Origin: Melanocharis versteri
Lineage: Eukaryota; Chordata; Aves; Passeriformes; Melanocharitidae
Direction of reading: 5' to 3'
DNA length: 64,000 nucleotides
Assembly: GCA_013397845.1 (NCBI GenBank)
Contig: VZTG01007409.1
Coordinates: 512,339-576,338, forward strand
The notes under the pieces are model-generated. The model saw only the letters and a program-made list of their open reading frames with translations, was not told the origin of the DNA and did no database searches. Positions 46,801 through 59,400 of this stretch are shown here, in pieces. Every line of letters begins with the position of its first letter. The stretch's first letter is position 1. The position numbers were made by a program, and so were the translations under genes.

Positions 46801-49800
46801 CTTTCCCTCTGAAGTCCCTGTGGAGAGGCATAACTCCAGAAAGTGAGCTCAGACTATTTAGATTCTGAAAGAAATGTAGAAGCCTTCCCTATTACAATAA
46901 TTGGAACAGGGATGTTCACAACATCCAGAGCATTTGCTTCATATTGTCTGGAGATGATATTTGATTCTTACATTCTCTGTGTACTTCGGGACAGTACCTT
47001 AACAGGTAGAGTTTTGGGTTTTCTTAAAGAAAAAAGCTTTGATTTATTCTACAAATAGAAATTGCTCTAATAAATTTAAATCAATGTATTTCAGTGGTCT
47101 CTATATACAGATGTTGTGTCAACAAAATATATGTTAATGGATTTAATCGGTTTTGTTAGAGACCTTTAGAATATCATATGAATCAAACATAGGTGTATAG
47201 AATTCCTTTGATTTATCAGAATCTCCAAGTGCTACTCTTACCTACTTATATATGCGAATGCATTTCAACCCTTAAAAATAATACCTTATACTTTGTACAT
47301 ACAGCAGCTGGGTTAGATAAAATACATTCCCTCTAATGTAAGAAGATAATAGGTAAAATATGGATTTTCTTTTTTAGTTCTATCATTGTGAACAATTGGT
47401 TTATATATTCTACAGGTTTTTTTCCTCCATCAGTAAAAAAGCATCCTAGAACAATATCAAGTACAACACAGAAAAACTTAAAAAACAGTAAAATAGAAAA
47501 ATAGAAAAAGTTCAATTTTTTTTATCAAAACTGGTCATGTCTACTCAGCCTGAGCAATTTCTTTTTCTGTGTTTTGTGGAACATAAATGTACAATATGTA
47601 TCTACATTGCTAAGTAAAATTAAATTATTTTGAAGCACTAATAAAAAAAAATTTGGCTGGACAGTTAATAAAATGGATTTGTGACTAATGACTGAGAAGA
47701 CATGTTTCAACTCCCTGTGTGGATGTGATTTCATTAAATTGTTGTAGACTTTTTTCTGAAAATTCTTCCTTATAAACAGCCCAAGAATCAATCAGGATCC
47801 ATTGAAAACTTTAAGTAACCAGCTAATAACGGAAAGAATTTTTTCTTTTCTATGTGGACTAGAATTGGGGTCTGGAGAGGATATTTACAGATTAAAAAAG
47901 AAGGATACCTGTTCCATAAGATAACATATTCCATAGGAATTTCTCCAGCCATTTCTTTTTGAAACTTGAAAAATATTGATGTTTTTGTTTGAAAGTTCTC
48001 CCCGATAGAAAATGTGCCATATCTCTTGATAAATTATAATGGATATTAACTTTCAGTATTAAAAATGTATATTGGATGTTGCATGTGAATTTGTCTGTCT
48101 TCAGGTTATTTTAGCCTTCTCTTTGATCAGCTGGAAAGACAAGTCTCTCTGAGTTGTACACCACCTTTAAAGTGAATTTCTGCTCTGTGAGTGTACCTAG
48201 AGCCTCTTTCTGTGGCTGGTTTTCTGGTAGAGAAAAAGAGGATTTGGCTCGGAGTTTTGGAGAGGTGTGTTCGTTACAGGCTAGTCTTGTCCCTTCTCTG
48301 TCTCTCTTCAGATACCGTGCCGCTTTTCTCTGAATTGTCAGCCCTCGTCTTGTTGTTCTGTGAGCCACAGTCGTATCATGTGGCTATCACAGTTGTAATC
48401 CAACGCTCCTTTTCAATCCCATTCTCTTTCCATAGGTAATTCTAGCTCCCCGATCTTAATTACTCAGACAGTCTTTTCTTTACTGTGTTTTCGTTCGACC
48501 CACTTTGGACAAAATTTCCTCTCCTGAGCTTCTTGCTCCAGCACCATTGTCTGTGCAAGCTGTCAATTTTAACCCCACCCTTTTGTCAGGTCTATGCAAT
48601 CTCCTCTCAGTTTTAGCACTTTTTCACAATTTCCTGATTACAGTTTCCTTATCTTGCTAGCACAAGTGTCTGTAAATGCACTCCTTTGCTAAGTAAGTTC
48701 CAGTTACCCAAACTCTGCTCATCTCCTCTCCCTGGCAGAGCTGGGAGCACTTCATGTTCTAAAACCATGGCAACACTGGAACTTCTAAAGGACTAGGCCA
48801 CAAGTATTTATTTTCTAAACGTTAATGATTGTTTCCTTAATATAATATCTTCCACTTCTAGAAACAGCTGAACAGGTTTTTTTATTAGTTGTATCCCAGA
48901 ATTTTGTCCTGAAGATTTCAGGCCACTGTTAGAATTTTATGCATTTATTAGGAACTGATAATAATTCATTGTAACAGACAGGAATCATTTATTTTACTGT
49001 AGTGATATCAATTCTATCAATCCAATAGTACCTAAGCACAAAGTACCAAAGTAGATTATATGTCATCCCAATCAGAAACACTTAAGCCGTATTCTTTAAA
49101 GACCCATGTGACTCATGAGAGGTTTACAAAAACTGTTGGCAGTGTTTAGTTTCATCATCAATTACACACATTTTGTTTCAATCTCCAGCAAGAGAGTGTA
49201 ACTTCTTTGTGAAAGTTTAAAGCTTGACCTTCATGAAACATCTTGGGTAAAATAATTGAAATGTCTGGGATTCATAATATATGTAGCGTGGGATTCTTTA
49301 CTTCTAACTTAAACCACTAAAAAAAATGTCTAGTGTAAGCTAATATTATAACATCCATCAGTAATCAGCGGAGAGAGACAGCATCTAGTAATTCATCCTG
49401 TTTACCCTAGACACCTACCTGAGGAAGGATCAGGTCACCCTCTAGCAAACTCTACATTCAATCCTCCACCTGCAGATGTAGCCCACATAAGACTAAATGT
49501 CTACATTACGAGAGCTAATAAAGTGAGATGAATCATACTCTGAGAATATAAGAGGATAGATTTATGTTTATTCTTTATTGAAAGAGACTTTTTATAACAC
49601 TGAGATACCTCTTTGATTTGTGACAATTACTATGGTTTTAAATCCTATATTCAGGGGCGATTTCTGTATTAAAAGATATGTTATTCTGATGCTATAATTT
49701 AACAAAGGTATTTCATTTGCAAACGTTCTTTATCAAGGTACACAATTTCTCCCACTAAGGAATTCCTATCTGCTAGATATTCAGCAGTAAAACTGCTGGG

Positions 49801-52021
49801 ACTGAGGAAGTGGCATTTAGCTGGAAGAAATGAAATGTTGAGTATGCAAATGGGTCATGGATGTTCATTTGTTCTGAGCCTTGCAGGAAGCATGTCTTTA
49901 TTCAATACTGCACATACTTGGGAATGACCCAGAATACAATATTTGTGCATTTACTCATCTGTGCAAGTAAGGATTTCACCATAGCATCAGAGAAGTTAAA
50001 GAGAGAGTGACAATAGCAAATTATGAAAATTACAAAATTATTGGGAAAATGCTCTGTCTTGATAATATGGGGAAATTTGGGGTTTTTTTATGATAGCAAC
50101 CTGTAGCTGTGAAAAATGCATTCATTTGTTCTCAATGTTTAGCCACGTGGGATTAGTACTGTAAAGCTGGAAGAGTCTTTACAAGTAAGGAAGGGACTAA
50201 AGTGGTAGAGGTGTATGGGTGGTTGCCCTCCCTCTCTTTAAAGATTTGCAGATTTGCAGTCTGATTCATTGAGAGCAAGTATCTGGTGGGGGGTGGGGGG
50301 GAAGCACTCCTAAATTCTACACCACTATTGATTTAAAAAGAGCTGTACAGCATTTCATGTGAGGTATTCATCTGTCTCTCCTTTAATATTAGATGCTCAT
50401 TATCATTTAAACCATTGACACTGATATGTGCACGAACACAAAACCTAATAATTTTGAAATATGTCACATCAAATGTTTCTGTTTAGATAGACATAATTCA
50501 ATCAAAAGGATATTTTAGTTACTTTGGAAAATGCTTACAAATTTCAGTATGTGGGTTTCTGCTGTTATCACAATGCAGACTGCTGTATTTTTACATTACA
50601 GTGCAGATCAGCAGGCACAATCTTGAATACGGTCTCATGAGACCAGAAATTTGAATTCATTTCAATATTTTGAGGTTAATGACACTTTACTGTGCCCTGT
50701 TTTCTCGCCTATCTCACTTGCATTTTGATGGGCACAGACAAGTCCTAAATTCCAGAGAACTGTTCAAATGATTCTAACCATTTTAGGAAAGGAAACTGGT
50801 TGCCAGTAGGCAAATGCAGAAGGCAGTTGGCATGGGATAACGATGGCTGCTGAAGGACCCCTGGTCAGAGGTAACAACTGAAAATTACATAAATGCATAA
50901 AAATTGGCCTCACTGGCTGGAATGAATGAAATTATTAAAACTATTTGTGCCTGGATTCCTCTTGATAGTTATATCTAATTCACCATGGGATACACTTTCT
51001 AACTTGTTTTAATATAACAAAAATGTTCATTTCAAAGAAATAAGGACTTCAGATTTTAGAAACCATGTATATAGTAGCCATTTATTCCTCTAAATGCCTA
51101 GACTTTTGAACAGGTGATTCTGTATCAGACAGGAAATCATTTGTCTGTAATAGTCATCTAAATGCCAAAGTATAATGCAATGCTCAACAGATACCAAAAC
51201 TCTCAAAATGCTGACCGCAGAGCTGCTGAAAACTTGTTACTGAAGATGCAGAGTAATCCTGCGTTGCTGGAGATGTAAGGGCAGACACGCCATAAAGACA
51301 GAACCAATCTCTCATCTTATGAGACATGCTATTTTCCTTAGGTCCTAGCTGAGAAATTTTGCTAGGCTGATAAGCATCCTGGATATCTGTGTATAAAGAA
51401 GAGCACTTTCATTCTCCAATATAATCAGACCAGCACTTATTGTCAAGGAGACACAAGTAATGTATAAAAAGGCCATTTTTCTCAAGAGAAATACGTTGAT
51501 ATTGTGGGTTTCAGAAACAAGTTTAGAAAGCAGCATGTTCCAGTGCAAACAGGTGTAAAATTTAAAAGTACATAAGAATGTATTTTTTATATTGTAGGCC
51601 ATTATTCCTTTTGAAGCAGAAGTCAGGGCAGAAGTAGAAGGAGCATCTTGGTCATTACACATTCTTGCAAGTGAATTTCATCTTCTGAAGGCAAACACTG
51701 AGGTTTTCAAGGAAAGATGTTGTATACCTTTTCGTGGGAATGAATAGAACAATGGATTCAGGGTTATTATTATTTCAGTTTGAATAGTCATTTCCATCAG
51801 TTCTGTTTTGTAAGAATATCATACCAATTAATCCTAGTGCTTGACTGTGTGAAAACTACTTGTTCCTGTAAGTACAATATTATAGAAAGTGTACTTTTGA
51901 AAGAGGAAATATCAAGATTTTCTCTCAATAGTTAACTGCAGCTACTGTTAAATCACTTTGGAGTAGTTATGTTTTCATGAGAAAATGCAAGTCCATGTAT
52001 TGTGTGCTCCTGCAATTTGCT
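40861..52021. other. Long non-coding stretch, no supported gene
   Basis: About 11 kb with no recognised gene or transposon. Minus-strand frames at 43920-44219, 44429-44623 and 51345-51662 have somewhat protein-like composition and are discussed among the findings or rejected items. The rest is AT-rich. A (G)6T(G)7 run lies at about 50287-50301. Confidence 0.45.
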
Positions 52022-52388
52022 CCCGCGGAATGAGGGGAGACCCCATTTTGGCCTTCTAGCACTTAAAAGGCAATTTGTAAAAATTAGGTACAGTGACTTT
52101 TTACATGGGCAGATAGTGATAGGACAAGTGGGAATGGTTTTAAACTGAGCAAGAAGAGTTCTAGATTAGATGTGAGGAAGAAGTTCTTTACTCAGAGGGT
52201 GGTGAGGCACTGGAACATGTTGGCTAGAGAAGTTCTGGATGCTCTGTTCCTGGGGGTGTTCAAGGCCTGGTTGGATGGAGTACTGAGCAACCTGATCTAG
52301 TGGGTGGCACGCCTGCCCATAGAGGGGAGGAACTGGAACTAGGTGCTCTTTAAGATCCCTTCCAACCCAAGCCTTTCTATGATTCAGT
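52022..52388 (+). mobile_element. CR1 LINE 3' end, 5'-truncated, sense orientation
   Basis: This is the only clear CR1 on the plus strand. It shows aaactgagcaagaagagtt, tagattagatgtgaggaag, gttctttactcagagggtgg, aggcactggaacatgttgg and gatcccttccaaccc, and ends tctatgattcagtgatac, close to the attctatg terminal repeat. Frame by frame it still resembles the last residues of ORF2 ('VVRHWNRLPREVVESPSLEVFK...'), here as a degraded HWNMLAREVLDALFLGVFK-like reading. About 367 bp remain. The minus-strand frame 52166-52399 is its shadow. Confidence 0.9.
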
Positions 52389-54339
52389 GATACTATCAAT
52401 TATTTCTACCAGTAACAAGAAATGACTGTATCACAGCATGGTCTCGAAGGCAGTGTCCGTGTAAACTGTTATCTGCGGATAAGTCTCACTTTTCTCAGTT
52501 CTGCATGGCAGAGCCCTTTGCATTGTTTACCCTCTAACTCAGCACAGCATATGTGCATAGGTTTAATATTAAGCATACCTTGAGACCTATTTAGATCCTC
52601 AGGTCAATTAAGAATTGCATACAACTCATTTGCTAAGTCAAGCATGGGCTGAAGTGCTTTGCCAAGCTGGGATCTAGGTACCTAGAGTGAAAAAAGATGT
52701 ATTCAGAAAGTTCTTCAAGGCAAGAGTGGAGAAATAACATAAAAGTTTTTTCACACGATACAACTGCTAAGCTTGACTTCCTGCAGATTTTCCTATACCT
52801 CTTCTTTCCTAAAACTAATCCTTACTTCCTTCCCATATTTCCCCATGGCCCATTTTACTTTCTCAAACTTTCTGTTTCACTGTTTGCAGCCTCTGCTCTC
52901 ACGGTCTTACACCCACAGTCCTCTCACACACACGCCCCCCAGCTCTTCCCTCTTACCCAGGAGGAATGCAGCACAGGGCTGGGATGGTTAGGCTGATGAC
53001 TGAGTAGAGTGGGCAAACTACACCCTAGCGGAGCAGATCACCCTTGAATTCAGAGGGCTTTGATTGGAATCTCTTTCTAGCACAGATCTTGTTCCTTCTT
53101 TACCGTTACCCATTAACATGTCACTGTTGCTTCTTAACTGTCTTTTGCTAAACCAATAAGTAGCACAGCGGTAGTAAAAGATAAAAAACTTACCTGGACT
53201 GGAAGGCTACTAGGGTGTAAGACTGCTAGGATGTCGTATTTATCTAAAAGCACCAGACTAAACAAATTGCTTATAGAAACTATTTATTTCTTAGTTACCT
53301 CCACTAAAATTAAACTTTTATTACTTGTCTGGACATAACAATACCAAGCTTGAATAAAACATGACAGCAATGCAGTGGACAAAGATAAATACTGTCCCAC
53401 TGAAAACTAGAAAAGTTGCCTAGGAGACTTAGTGAGATGAAGCCACCCTGATTCTCCATAGGACTCCTGACACCACTCAGTTTTAGCGCACTGAAATTAA
53501 TCACTGAAATTAACCACTGATACATGCCTACTGCATCCATAGGTGCATCAATCTTGATTGTTTCCTCCTCACCTTGTATTATGTGAAGACTCTGTCAGAG
53601 TCTGTTGTATCATCACTTGCATGGACTGTGGCTTAGTTCTCATTACTAATAAACAGGTGCAAAGCATACTCCAAATGTACTTTTAAGTATAGATAAACCA
53701 TGAATTATTAACAAAAATAAATTATTAAATAAAAAAAATTTAAAATATCCCCCATAAGGGGATAGCATAACTTCAGGATTTACCTAAAAGAGAGTTTAAA
53801 ACTGTGGTAGACTTCAGAGGCAAGGATTAATATGAAAAAAATATCTATGTAAATAGCTGCTAAGGCTGAATCTACTATGTATATCCAGAAAGTGGTGAAC
53901 AAGTCCAAAACTGCAATCCTGATTGATTTTGTATGCTACATTCGATAACCACCTGTAGAAGATATTTTAATGACTCCAAAAAAAGGAAATTAAAACACAT
54001 ATATTTACTGTGCAGTTTGCAGTACAGACTATAACGAAATAATCAAGCAGCACTGTTTATGTTGTTCTCTGGGTTTAGCATCATCTTGTGTGGGAACTGA
54101 ATTGACAAGGGATTTGTTTGGGCTGGTACCGAGGTAGCAGGTATCCTACAGTAGGCATGTACCAGAAAAGTGGACAAGTGAGCTTTCTTCATGTGTCTTT
54201 TCCCCAGGGTCTAGCAAAGTAGTTTTAAAGCCTGAGGAACCAAACCCCACCTTTCATTCTCATCAGTTAACAGTGAGCAAGATGGTTGCTGTCGCTGCGT
54301 ATGGCTGAGTTGATGCTGAAGGTCCAACAGCAGGCCTTC
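52389..54339. other. Non-coding stretch, no supported gene
   Basis: No gene recognised. A CT-rich stretch at 52760-52960 opens two overlapping plus frames without domains. A 13-bp imperfect tandem repeat (actgaaattaatc / actgaaattaacc) lies at about 53490-53515. Confidence 0.5.
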
Positions 54340-56315
54340 TTCCCTACAGGTTTTGTTCTATTTTCCTCCGTGTGCTTTTAGCTCCTCTTTTTCACTTCAA
54401 GTTCCATTAATCTATTCTCTTTTCCTGGCTCACCACCAACATACACATCATCCATTTTTTTCTTGAACCATATTCAATGTCTCTTGTCAAGCTCCGCTGC
54501 AAATTCGTCCTTTCCTCTTTGATGCCTTCCTAGAGACCTTGCTCTACCTTAACTGAATCCCCAGCCCACAGTCCCAAGTGACTTTTCACTGCTTTTAATT
54601 TATATCTCAAATCTCCCCTTTTTCCTGTCTTTACTTCTGTTTGTGCTGGAATTTTGCTCTGCTTCCAAGAAATCATAGGCAACAAAAGTCATGACCTTCA
54701 TTCCTCACCTTGGCATTCATTTCCATTTTCCTCCTCCTTTTACAGAGGTTGCTCTGTTTTCTGTCATAGACATTGACGTTTCTCTTTTGCTCTCTCCTCC
54801 AAATTCCATCCTCATGGCCCTGTTCTATTCCATCTCCTCACATCCTTTGTTCCCACAGACAGCCTCTCTTTTGCTCTTCTCCTTACCTTCACACCCTATT
54901 TTGACTTCCCCCTCATGGTACAATATGCTTTAGATGCTTTAGCCTTAGAAGATGTCACCTTTGACCTTTCGTTCCTCTCCAAGTGCAGCCTTAACTCCCT
55001 GCTCTATTTCATTGTAAATTCATCAAATAACTTGTTTACAGTGAGAATTGGTAATTCTTCTCCTCTCTTTTCAACCCATACCCTCTCCAACACAGCCTTT
55101 TTCCCCCTGCCCTGTGTGGAAACTGTTCTCGCCAGGCACTCTCAAACTCTCTTCTTGGCTATTCTTCTTTGTTCTCTTTGGCATGTCTACCATCTTTTAT
55201 GCAGCTATCTGGCCTTTTCTTTATATAAGATTACCTGTTCCCTTCTCATGATATTGTCTTCTACTAGTCTTCCTTTTTCTTCATGCTTTTGTCACAACTT
55301 GTATAAATCCACATCAAATTTCTTCCCCGTACAGGAAGGAGTTATGAAATGGTTCTTTTTCCTTTAGATTTATATTATTATTCATATAAGAAAATGAATT
55401 GCAAGTGTTCAAACACATACCTTCTTTAGCTTAGACTACCTTTTCCACTTCACAAGAAACTCTGCTTGATGGACTTCTACTTGCTTATGGACCCCTAGCT
55501 TCTTTGCAAGTTAAAAAGGCTAAGCAAGGTCCTTAACTATTTTCTAACAAATACTTCCCAGTAACACTTTTCTGGATCACTGGATCATATTTTCATCTTA
55601 ATTCAGCTGAAGCATATTATAAAAAATAGATAAATGAATAACTCATATATTGTAGACCCTATCGAGACATTGCCTAAGTTTTCTAAGGCTTTTGGCAAAG
55701 CCTTTTCGGGATGAATTTGTCTGCATCCTCTCACTCAGTTATTACCTTCATACACACAAATACACACAGACCAAGTCCTTCATCACCTTCTATTTAGCGT
55801 ACTGTAATGCTGTTTTCTCCACCATTAGTAAACACTGTTGTCGCTGTAGGATTGCTGTAGCCAAGACCATCTGCCAGCTCAGTGTTTTTCTAATATTTTT
55901 TCCTTCTCCTCGTCTCTTTTCTTGCTTGACACAATAGGTGCAATAGCAACCTGCGAACACTCTTCACCCTTTCCATATTTTGCTTTTTTTCAATTTTTTG
56001 TGGATTATTGGCTGCACAGCCAGTATCAGGATTTTTGTCCTTTTGTTTCATTTTCAAATAAGCTTTTTTTTCCCCCCAAGCTGCCCTTCAGGGTTGCCTT
56101 AACATCTGCGAATACAACTTTTCCTTTACTAATTCTCCATTCCAGATTTCATCTCTTTTCTGTGAAAAAAAATCTTGAAAACATATTTTGCCACTTCTTT
56201 ACTATAAATATCATGCTGTTATTAAAAATAAGCATTAAGCTGGCAGGCACAGCTGTATTCCTCCACATATGTCTATCTACATGTAAGTATACACTGTTTC
56301 TTGTTTTATGTTAAA
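54340..56315 (+). mobile_element. Probable ancient L2 LINE body (CT-rich coding-strand remnant)
   Basis: Two kilobases of strongly pyrimidine-biased plus strand lead directly into an L2-type 3' tail, as expected for a degraded L2 ORF2 read on the sense strand. Two local translations fit the end of L2-clade reverse transcriptases: LAYCNAVFSTI (in frame 55692-55937) resembles the conserved 'LDYCNALLAGLP', and LPFRVALTS (in frame 55922-56314) resembles the 'FPFKSLLKTHLF' block before the stop codon. Many frameshifts separate these pieces. The left boundary is only where the pyrimidine bias starts. A plain low-complexity tract next to an L2 tail is the alternative. Confidence 0.45.
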
Positions 56316-56430
56316 ATTGTATGCTCTTTAGGGCAGGGACCATCTTTCTCCTCTGTGTTTGCACATTGCTTAATACGATGATGTCCTGGTTCATGACTCC
56401 TACGTGGACAAGTAAATAATAATGATAATA
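56316..56430 (+). mobile_element. L2-type LINE 3' tail
   Basis: The segment reads aaattgtatgctctttaggg, cagggaccatctttctcctc, tgtgtttgcacattgcttaa and tgtcctggttcatgactcct, and ends in aataataatgataat. This matches, block by block, the amniote L2-type 3' end ('ttgtaagctctttggggcagggaccgtct...tctgtgtttgtacagc...gtcctggttcatgactaggg'). The element is old but the order of blocks is unmistakable. Confidence 0.75.
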
Positions 56431-59400
56431 TCTCCACTCTTCTTTCTACAGCACTCACCCACTGAGCTGACGGCCTAAATGAAACCCAGGGTGATTAATA
56501 ATGCATTCTTTTACTGACTCTTACACGTTATTATTCTTGTCACCTGTCAGGATCCACTTTGAGGGAAATCTGTTGTTTTCTGATGAAAAAGGGAGTGGAA
56601 AAAAAGGCAATTTCTTTTGCCCATTTCTTTTGAAAAGAAACTAAAAATGGGTGAATCATAGCGACCGTCATGGAAGAATTAACCCCCCTCCCGGAAAGCA
56701 GTCCCATAAGCTGCCAGAGTTTTGAGGGATTGTCACAATAATCCCCAAATGTTATGTTAGAAATACAACTTTCAGGCTTATTCCAGTACTAATTAGTGCA
56801 TATTACTTCATGGACATTTGCCTGCTGAAAACTAGACTGAAAGACCAACAACCCATTTCACATAGGCTGCTGAGCCATAAGTAGAAGATAATGAATTTTG
56901 GTTCCTCCCAATCTGTGCCAGATTTGAAGCAATGACCTAGAGGTGAGAAATCTGACATTTCGTTACCATTCCCTTGAGTGAAACTGTTCTCGAATCATAG
57001 GATGAAAAGAAAGAAGGAAAAACTAGGCCTTCCTGGTGTGAGTTAAAGGTCTGCATGAACTCTGAATTTCAAAGCTCAGTCATTAATTTAGTTCAACTTA
57101 AGTAGACTTTAAAGTCTTTAAATTAGATGACTGAAAAATCTCAATAAGCAAAATAAAAAGATGTGAAAACAATTTCAAAAAGGGGAGGGGAGTTGCTGCC
57201 TCTTGCTCCTGTACACCTACTCCCTTCCATTTTCCTTTGTCACAACAAGCCCAGTAAGGGAGATTGGATTAAATATGATTGCCTACTATTCTGCCTAGCT
57301 GACAGCTCACCTACAGTGCTTTCAAAAATAAATGTTGTGGCTGGGTTTGTACAGGCTTCAAATGTGTATTTGACCTTTTAATGTTTTATTTGGTTTTGTC
57401 AATTTTTGCTTTAATACTTTAAAGTTTTTTGGCTGAGGAAAATTGCCAGCATAGTTAACTACACAAATGGACCAATTTGCATATGGATGCTTTTGAGATC
57501 CTCAGCGTGATCTTCTCTATCAGTGGACTGATAGAAAAGTTATTGATGGATTGCAATGAAAAAATGCACATTCCAGCTGTTAAGAAATGGGTCTTAGAAA
57601 AAAAAATGCTAACAAATTGCCAACTGGTACCACAGAAATGACAGCTAAAGAATAAACATAATGCAATCTAATTCATTCTCACTAAACTTTAGACCTTTTT
57701 CTGTGATTTTTATATAAAACTCTCCATTTTTTCCTTGACCATTAATACTGATAATTATATCTGTATTTCTTAAGAATATTATGAGTTGCCATTTCTGCAT
57801 AGTAGCAGATTGAATTTATTCACCTTACGGATATATTATTATCACAGATAATAACTGCAGCATGATAATTATCATTAATTATTCATTTGGATTAAGAGGC
57901 AAATAGGCTTGCATTCAAGGGTCTTCCAGAGCAGTGTTCATTGTTCCAGGGCCCTGTGTGCCAGTGTGACTAATTCATACTCCTTTCAGTGCTACTGTTG
58001 ACATCTGACCAGTCCCATATGTATTTATTTCAAAATATTATAAAAGGAATAAGTGCATCATTTCAGGACATAACCACTAAAATAGACGTATGGTTCTTTT
58101 CTGCCCTCTGAGTGAGAATACGCAATTTTCTATTAGAGGAGATGCTCACAGAGTATCGTTTCAATAGATCTGCATGTATGCCCTATCTTTGCTTTCCTGT
58201 GTCATCCTACTTAAGCTTATATAAGCCAATAAATTTACATAATAGCTTTTAGCACAAATAATAACATGTGAAGCTGTACAATTTGTCGTTCACTGAACAT
58301 AGTATTTAGTAAAACTGATTTTAATCTATTCTGAAGCTGAACTAGGTTTAATGTACAAGTATCTTCTAGTGCAAGGTTAGAAAAATCCAAGTGAGGAAAA
58401 AAATTAGTAAGAAGAGGGGTATGGTTGATGAAAAAGGGACAATAAATAATATAAATGCTAATTCCTTTTCGTGGCTTTCACCCAATACTTATTAGCAAAC
58501 CTCTCTCTCTCATTTCCTCTCTAATCTTTGCTTCATATCTAAAAAAATGTCTTGAAGGTAGTAACACGATCATCTGAGGACCAACATGACAGCTCCAATA
58601 TGCACAGAGTGATAAATGTCAGTCTGGCTTTTATAGCTCTGAGGCTGCACTTATATGTGCCCTCTGTGACTTACCATCTTTGCCTCCACAGATGATTCCT
58701 TTTTATTGCTAATATGTCAGCATGAATTGCTCTGTAATAGTCTGGAACCCTCCTTCTCTAACCAGTTTTAGTTTGTTCCACTGTTTCTAGGCTTAATTTT
58801 AAGGTCACATCCCTAGTGTTCTGCGACAAAAGCAGCAGATTACATGTGGAGCAGTATGTGCTTTATCAGATGTAAACACAGGACAAGGAAAGATGATGCA
58901 GACAGCAAAAGGAAATAGTGAAATTTTATCAATGCTGATAAAATATATTATGAGCATGTCGGACAAAGGCTACAATTTTCAACAGGACAAAAAGAAACTA
59001 TCAGGGAAGGTTTTTATCCTAGTAGTAATCCCTTTTTGCACTCACGTGCATCACCACTATGCTGTTGGCAGGGAGATGTATGTGAGGTGGAGAAATACGA
59101 AGGTACTTGCGTCAAAAGTGATAACAGACAAAATATGCTTGCAATTGTACCCTCCAAAATATGCACTAAAAAATCACTCAGAAATTAGAAGGAAAGAGAG
59201 AAAAGAGAGAAGACAGCAGATTTTCCCGGCCTGCCGGTATTAGGTCGTCTGCATAGAGACACATCCACTGTAAAAATGACAGTGGGTGAAGTGAAGTCAT
59301 CAGCCAGAACCTAAAATCAGGGGAGAGGGAAAGAACTGCTTGCTTAGATGGGGGTAATGCAATCTGGGGACACAGAGTGAGTAGTATGCAGAAAAAGGTC

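Noticed and set aside
54691..55367. Chain of plus-strand frames of 80 and 150 codons
   Set aside because: Opened by strong CT bias. Better explained as a degraded L2 strand or low complexity than as a host gene.
56990..57040. CR1-like 3' end suggested by gaatcataggatg
   Set aside because: The word is followed by none of the CR1 landmarks (no gggttggaagg, no atcatctagtcc).
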